A stretch of DNA of 64,000 nt from Delia radicum (lineage: Eukaryota; Arthropoda; Insecta; Diptera; Anthomyiidae): the NCBI GenBank assembly GCA_021234595.1, contig CM037853.1:156097659-156161658 (forward strand), given 5' to 3'. This document shows positions 58,014 through 64,000 of this stretch, piece by piece (within the stretch, counting starts at the first letter, position 1; each line of letters starts with the position of its first letter). Below the pieces are notes generated by a model. That model saw nothing but the letters and a program-made list of their open reading frames with translations, was not told the origin of the DNA and did not search any database. The translations under genes were made by a program, and so were the position numbers.

Positions 58014-58721
58014 GGTGGAGTGCAATAATGCCTTACGAAATAAGGCCTTTAAGGCTTTATTTCACTTTCAATTGAGAAATAAGGCCTTTATTTGCAAAAA
58101 GGCTTTATTGCACTTTGAAAGTGAAATAAAGCCGTAAAGGCCTTATTTCACTTAAATTTTTTTTTAAATGAAGCAATTAAATTTCTTATTCTTATTCTTC
58201 TTATATTTTATTGAACAATTATAAAAAATTTTCATATTAACAAAAATTAATAGAACATTAATAATTCAACAAAAAAATTTAACTGCAACAATATTGAAAA
58301 TCTTTGCTTTATAAAGTTTTTCTGCGTGGCGGCCTGCGGCCGCTCTTAGGGGTTTTTTCCTCCATGGGACGCGGCAGGTGGCTTCGCTGAATAAAGTTTC
58401 CCTGCGTGCGTCACACTAGGCAAGATAATGAGACGGGTGCATGAAAACTGTATTCAGCGAAGCCACCTGCCGCGTCCTATGGAGGAGAAACCCCTAAGAT
58501 CGGCCGCAGGCCGCCACGCAGAAAAACTGAACAGTGTAACAAAAGAATCAAAAAATACAAAATAAAGGCTTTTTTTGCACCATTGGCTAAATTTAAATAA
58601 AGGCCTTATTTCACTTTCAAAGTGCAATAAAGCCTTTTTGCAAATAAAGGCCTTATTTCTCAATTGAAAGTGAAATAAAGCCTTAAAGGCCTTATTTCGT
58701 AAGGCATTATTGCACTCCACC
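58014..58721. mobile_element. Nested foldback element with perfect 116-bp arms, 9-bp target duplication (inner)
   Basis: 58014-58129 is the exact reverse complement of 58606-58721 over 116 bases, from ggtggagtgcaataatgcct inward. gtaagcata flanks both ends (58005-58013 and 58722-58730), a 9-bp target duplication. The arms are built from gaaataaggcctttaaggct-type units in alternating orientation. The centre holds a GC-rich hairpin (58315-58528). The minus-strand frame 58454-58846 crosses this structure and is not a gene. Confidence 0.93.
58315..58528. repeat. GC-rich central hairpin carrying the ~80-bp module
   Basis: 58315-58393 and 58451-58528 are inverted copies with about three mismatches and one indel, separated by 57 bases. 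The arm reads agtttttctgcgtggcggcc, tgcggccg, cttaggggtttt, then ggcaggtggcttcgctgaata. In the same order these are the words of the ~80-bp units at 11350-11900, so one module of that array forms each side of this hairpin. Confidence 0.85.
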
Positions 58722-59017
58722 GTAAGCATATACATAATATTAATAATAATTATCGTAAAATTGTGTTTGCAATTAAAATGAAATAAGTCCCAACTGCGAT
58801 GAAATAAGTGCCAATGGTAACTCCCAAATGAAATAACTCCCAACAAAAAAACTGTTGGGACTTATTTCATTTGGGAGTTATTTCATAATGAATTAACTCC
58901 CAACAAAAATTATGAAATAAGTCCCAACGCATTGGGACTTATTTTTTTGGGACTTATTTCATTTTTCCATTGGGACTTATTTCATTTGGGAGTTATTTCA
59001 CTGTACCTGAATCCTCG

Positions 59018-59987
59018 TCGGTTTTAATTTTGACATCAGTCACCCGAAATTTTTTGTTTTTTATATTTTGCAAAATTTTCTTAATGTTATCGCAGAATCA
59101 TGAAATATTTTTAAGAAGATAAATCTACACAAAAATTATCTTTAATTTGAGTATATTTATGTCGGCGTTTGCATCAGGGTATCACTTTGGTATTGTAAGG
59201 AAATTGAACATTTTCCTTTTTTAGTTTTTTCCTTATATATTTTATACATGTCAAAAAATTCATAAATTTTATCATTGCGCATGAACTAGACATTCCAATG
59301 AACAAATTTTTGTATTTAAATTTAAAATCGATGAACAATGTTCAGAAATATTTAGAATAGAACTTAAAATTTGAACTAATTTTCTTTAATATGCTTTAAA
59401 TATCAAAGTAAAACATTCTTTTCATTTAAAAATGTATTATTAAAATTACTGCTGAAGAATTTGCATTTTTTTTCAAAACTTTTTTTTTAGGTACTCTGAG
59501 TCCAAATCTGGTAAACATGTGCTTGCTCTCATTTGTAGTTTTTGAAATATTGCGGTTTTTATATGTACGTTACATACTCCATTTCTTTTATATACAAATT
59601 TTCTTCTTTTTTAATATTTCAGGATATTTTCAATCGATTCGCAATTTTTAAGGCAAAAATTAGTTAATTGGAATGTTAAAATTGCATGAAATTTACAAGG
59701 ATAAACTATACATTCAAAATATTCAACTTCCTTGCAATACCCCTAAGATATCCTACATGAAAACATCGACAAGATTATAAACAAATGAAAGATATTTTTG
59801 TGTAGATTTATATTCTTAAACAGAATTTCGTTATTTAGCGGATGCATTTCGAAAAATTAAGCAAACAATACGAAAAAATTGGATGAATGATGTGAATATA
59901 AAAACATCGATATTTCTAAAACTGCAAATGAGAAAAAAATATTTTTGACAGATTTGGTTTCAGCGTATTTAAGTCTATTTAAAACAG
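59018..59987. other. AT-rich non-coding stretch
   Basis: No gene or clear repeat was recognised. Confidence 0.5.
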
Positions 59988-60864
59988 GGACCGTAATCAT
60001 TATGAGTTTTATAATAAAAATTACACAACAATGATTATATTATGAGTTTTAAGGATTTCCTTCAATGGTAATGATTATTTTTGAGTAATATTAATTAAAA
60101 CGGCCATAATCATTATTTTTGAGCAAAAAAAATACAACTCAAAAATAATCATTATTTATGATTTTTATTTTTTTCGCTCAAAATAAAACTCACTTTCATA
60201 GAATTTCTTTCACAAAATCCTCGAACTTTTGGAGTATGTTCAACATATGAAATGTTGAATTCCAACGATATAATAATATTTATTATTATTATTAATTTTA
60301 ATAATTTTAATATTGTGTTCCCTTTGGAATATTCCTTATAACTGACCGAGTTAGTAATAGTATTTTACTCGTACCCAATGCAAACAACAATCTATAAAAA
60401 GACTAAATATTCGTTAAATTAAAAATGATATGGAGAAAATTTAGTATTAGTTTGCTTTCAATTTGAATTATAACAGCTTGCAGTCTTCGTGACTATTCTT
60501 AATGCCCAGTATACATGCATATTAGGGCTATAACCAAATTTTTGGCATAGTTCCACGAGTTGGGCAATGAAAGTGAGTTTTATTTTGAGCGAAAAAAAAA
60601 TAAAAATCATAAATATTGATTATTTTTGAGTTTCATTTTTTTTGCTTAAAAATAATGATTATGGCTGATTTTTTTTATTATTACTCAAAAATAATCATTA
60701 CCATTGAAGAAAACTTTAAAAATCAGAAATTTAAAAATCATGACGGATATGCAAAGATTGTCAAAAAATAATAATAATGGTGCAATAAATTTTTTTTTTT
60801 ATGTCTGTTCTAAGTGATTGATTTTTTTATTTAAAAAAACGAACAATAATCATTATTTACGGTA
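59988..60864. mobile_element. Foldback-like element with TAATCATTATTTTTGAG arms
   Basis: The segment 60065-60200 (ttcaatggtaatgattattt ... ataatcattatttttgagc ... tcgctcaaaataaaactcac) is closely mirrored by 60565-60715. Outer ends pair too: accgtaatcattat near 59990 and ataatgattatt/acggt near 60850. Within each arm, taatcattatttttgagt words occur in both directions. No coding capacity and no clear target duplication. Confidence 0.7.
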
Positions 60865-61379
60865 ACTCATTTAAAAATATGTATCTCAAAGACATGTGCT
60901 GCAAAAATTTGAATTATGTTGAGTTGTGCTATTAAATTAGTTAACTCTGGCCTATTGCTCCTGTATATGAAACCGTGTTAGTGGTTCTCTGTTTTTGTGT
61001 AAAAGTATGTAAAAATCATTGTCCTTGTTCATTTACATCGAACATATGTTTGTTTGTCAATTGTTCAATATTCGTACATTGTTAAAGATAATATTTACAT
61101 ACACGGACGTATACATTGTGTGTATGTGTGTGTGCGTGAGTGTGTAGCAAACCGGACAAATATTATTGCTTACAATTACCGTAATAATATGGTGGTTATG
61201 ATTACCATGTAAATGACCGGATCTACAAAACAAACATTGTCTGATATGGAGTTTTTTTTTTGTACATATATGGAAAACAATGACCATATATTGTAGTTAA
61301 TAATGCTTTGCTACAAATAAAGATTTTTTTGAATAATACACGGACTTGGCAGTATATGTTCGATTCTATTACCAAAGGG
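60865..61379. other. AT-rich stretch with a GT-rich run
   Basis: gtgtgtatgtgtgtgtgcgtgagtgtg-like simple sequence lies at about 61116-61146; the 76-codon minus-strand frame runs through it. No gene. Confidence 0.5.
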
Positions 61380-61805
61380 TACACTCAAAAAAAGTCAGCA
61401 AAGTCAGCAAATTTTTAGTCGGTAGGGTACTTGCAAAAAAAAATTGCAAACAAATCAGCAAACTCCTTTTTTTTAGCAAAAAAGAACATTAGTAAATTCA
61501 ACAAAAGTATTGCTAAAATTTAGTTGATTAAAAGTTAAAAAAGCCTTGCTAAAAATTAATAAAAAGTTTGCTGAATATTATTAGGCTGAAAAAAAACTCA
61601 AAAAATGTGTAAAAAATTATACTTTATCTAATTTATTTGCTGAAAATCGTAAATTTTTTTTTTTTTTATTTAACAAAAAAATTGACAATACATTAAAAAA
61701 ATATAAAAATGTCCATAGGTCGACGACATGAATTAATTTAATATCTGAAAATATAAAAAAGTAATTATATATAACATATACAAAAACAAATTTCAAACTC
61801 TTGCG
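61380..61805 (+). mobile_element. TACACTC-ended repeat, half copy
   Basis: It starts tacactcaaaaaaagtcagc, followed by the gggtacttgcaaa, gctgaaaatcgtaaa and cgacgacatgaattaattta landmarks in the same order as the reverse complement of 52680-53022. The two copies are about 8.4 kb apart in opposite orientation. Confidence 0.65.
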
Positions 61806-64000
61806 CCACTAAACCTTTGAAATTTCGAAAAATGCGGGATTTGAACATCATGGAAAAGCCCATAACTTTTGTTGTGTGAAAGATATTGACAAAATTCTTT
61901 TTGCATATGAATAGTGCAAATGTTGGGGTTCAGAACACGTATACTGCTTTTTGTATAAAAATAAAGAAAAATTAAATTTGATTTTTTTCTGGTTTGGAAA
62001 ATTTTTTTTTTTGGTTTTGTTTTACTTATGTTTTAGCTTAGATATTCAAAAATATTATCCTACAAGGATTTTTCGAAATTCGAAATAGTTTGGGAGATAC
62101 AGCCATTTATTTGAAGCAATGTTTTTTTGCCTAAATGAGGCAGTCATTGCTAACAGACAATTGATCTTAAAACTTGAACGTGTTTTTTTTCGAAACCACG
62201 CTTTTCAAATTGGTACGCAGGTTTTCTCAAGTTTAACTGAATCGATTTTACTGGTATAGGGCTTAGCGACGCAGAATTAACGTGACTATCATAACATGCT
62301 CCATTATCTGGAACTGAAAAATTGTTTACCATTTGTTGTTTACACTAGACTATAAAAAAAAATGTTTAAATTACCGATAATTTTTTTCACACGGCCGCCA
62401 TTTTGATAAATGCATTATTTTATGATTGAGCATGGGACGATAAAGGCAGTAACCAAGTCCCAGTTTTTCCATTTTGCTTTCAGATAACCGTGAGTTCCGG
62501 ACCAACAACACACCTGCAAACCAACAACACCCCTTTTTTGGTTGACCCTAATTTGGAGGCCTAGAACTTTTCAAACAGCCCACTTATTAATAAATTGTTA
62601 ATTTTTTATTTATTTTTGATGAATGGACAACCAAATGCAAAAACTGAATTAAAAAATCTTTCGCCGTTTTCTTAACACAAGTTTTTAAATAACAGCTAAA
62701 ATTAAGCCGTCCAAACAGGAAGACTCCTTCAAATTTTTTTTTTTTTTTTTAATTTCTGAACTCCGACATTTTCACTATTCTTATTCAAGGAGAATTTTTT
62801 CAATATATTTCACACAACAATAATTATGTCCATTTGAATGCTATCCCAACCCCTCATTTTTCGATATGTCAAAGCTTCACCAAATGTTTATCAATATCGG
62901 AGGCTATAATTAAAACTGACCAATTTTAAGGCGCAAAGTGGTCTTTATTTAGGATACCGAGACACGTTCAAATTGTATTTCCATGTTCACAAAGGTTGTT
63001 TCAGCTTTACTGTGGCGACAATTTTAACAAATATTGTTAGTGAAAAACTAGCAGTCCCTGCACATTATTCTAAAAAAAGTGAAAAAGAATAATTTTTTCT
63101 ATGTTTTTTCAAAAAAAGTGCAAGAAGAAATTATTTTTGTTGCATAAAATGTAAACAAAATTTGTTTAACAGATTCTTATCTACGCTATTGCCAAATATA
63201 GTTAAGCGGTAGCACCAAGTCTGAATTAGCTGTTGACAAAAACTAACGGCACATCTTTTCGAGGGGCCCACTAATTTTCAGAATCTGTGGAGGCCCATAA
63301 AAAAAATTGGCCACCTAACTCACCCAACTGAGTATAGGGTTTTACTACCCTTTGGTAGTAAATCGAACTTATAGTGCCATGTCCATGTATTCTTTTAACT
63401 GTTGCACTGTGTAATTAAAGAAGAATGAAATTTATTGCAAAATATTACATAACTCGGGATCATTGGATAGCACAGATATAATTATCTATTACGAGTTTTA
63501 ATAAAATTTTTCACTAAACTAATAATGTTTCATTCACAATGTGAATAAAAAAATTAATAAACTTTATTGAAAAGCTTTTTGCAGAAGCACTTATGTCGAC
63601 TGAAGAACATTCTTTAAGAATTTTGTAGTTAGTCAATTAACATTTCTCATCAACACTTCAAACACTAAATGATATGAGTCCGTCCGTCGCAAATCAATGT
63701 ATTTCAAAGTTTTCGTTCATTATGTTTGATAAAAGATTTTATATCATTTGTAATATTGAGCGTTTTGCTTTGAGGAATATTTTATTAGTTCAAAATGTGC
63801 TACATATATAGAAATAAAATCAAAATATTAGACTTAACTAATTTTTGTTGCATTGTTACATGCATGTTAAAATTTTATTTAAAAAAAAAACTGTAAAAAT
63901 TTGCTTTTAATGAAAAAATTTGCAGCAAAAATTAATTTTCATTCAGTTAACGGAATTTTTTATTAAATCAATTAATCAATTTTAATTAAATCGATTCATA
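61806..64000. other. AT-rich non-coding stretch to the window edge
   Basis: No gene, RNA or bounded element was recognised in 2.2 kb. The 60-codon minus-strand frame at 62150-62332 has no family signature. Near 63340-63370 a small repeat of actaccctttggtagta can form a short hairpin. Confidence 0.5.

Larger units (their letters stand above)
57720..59006. mobile_element. Foldback element with tandem-repeat arms, 11-bp target duplication (outer)
   Basis: The ends gtacagtgaaataactccca (57720 on) and their mirror (to 59006) are inverted. ctgaatcctcg is duplicated on both sides (57709-57719 and 59007-59017). The arms (57726-57960 and 58775-59000) are tandem strings of a ~15-base unit, GAAATAA(G/C)TCCCAAT, in opposite orientations. 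Long arms of short tandem repeats recall Drosophila FB/foldback elements; the 11-bp duplication also fits Mutator-like elements. No transposase is encoded. The minus-strand frames here (57650-57894, ISFxxGxYFIG-type) are repeat artefacts. A second foldback element sits inside. Confidence 0.88.

Noticed and set aside
57650..58846. Minus-strand frames with FIGSYFIGTYFIW-like peptides
   Set aside because: They are translations of the GAAATAA(G/C)TCCCAAT tandem units and the foldback arms, not genes.
61057..61287. Minus-strand frame rich in histidine and threonine
   Set aside because: Runs through a GT-rich simple sequence.
1..64000. Host protein-coding exons
   Set aside because: No open stretch combined reasonable length, balanced codon use, splice borders and a recognisable domain. 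A spliced-alignment search with a fly proteome would be decisive.

Overview
The window reads as non-coding, strongly AT-rich euchromatic DNA from a large insect genome. A higher dipteran is the best guess, and this is inference from repeat content only: Tc1/mariner relatives with a D-41-D catalytic spacing (a spacing I associate with the rosa group first described in fruit flies), tRNA-derived SINE-like units, AT-rich MITEs and foldback elements with tandemly repeated arms. I found no convincing host gene, no bona fide tRNA or rRNA gene, and no CRISPR, operon or other bacterial or viral architecture. Almost all open frames are chance frames in AT-rich sequence or remnants of transposons.

Layout. 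0-9 kb: AT-rich sequence with a CATAATATG palindrome cluster, a SINE with a perfect 12-bp target-site duplication (3.2 kb), a 103-bp direct repeat (5.5/5.96 kb) and a second tRNA-like SINE (8.4 kb, sister copy at 45.0 kb). 9-16 kb: a transposon cluster with a D-41-D mariner relative (9.26-10.19 kb), a foldback-like element of GC-rich ~80-bp repeats (11.2-12.1 kb), a DD34D mariner remnant (12.18-12.74 kb), a MITE (13.85 kb, sister at 48.4 kb) and another internally deleted mariner relative (15.25-15.77 kb). 17-28 kb: a hAT-like element, a ~670-bp imperfect palindrome (20.09-20.75 kb), a 222-bp tandem duplication, CATATATG arrays around a perfect 60-bp inverted repeat (24.46-24.66 kb), and a 3.2-kb element with Tc1-type ends that holds two further insertions (26.08-29.31 kb). 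30-45 kb: long-TIR elements, a LINE RNase H remnant (37.0-37.4 kb), a transposon-type coding remnant with an apparent 77-nt intron (38.84-39.24 kb), several tRNA-like pieces and a LINE 3' end (43.8-44.3 kb). 46-64 kb: more MITEs, a second D-41-D element (49.40-50.27 kb), a paired SINE, an N-terminal-only mariner relative (53.45-53.85 kb) and two foldback structures. One of these (57.72-59.01 kb) is nested: an 11-bp TSD element contains a 9-bp TSD element, which contains a GC-rich hairpin built from the same ~80-bp module seen at 11.3 kb.

The pieces do not form a pathway; the window is a stratified graveyard of mobile elements. The most notable patterns are five Tc1/mariner-type copies that all keep both ends and the start codon but carry internal deletions, and several long inverted repeats able to give double-stranded RNA if transcribed.
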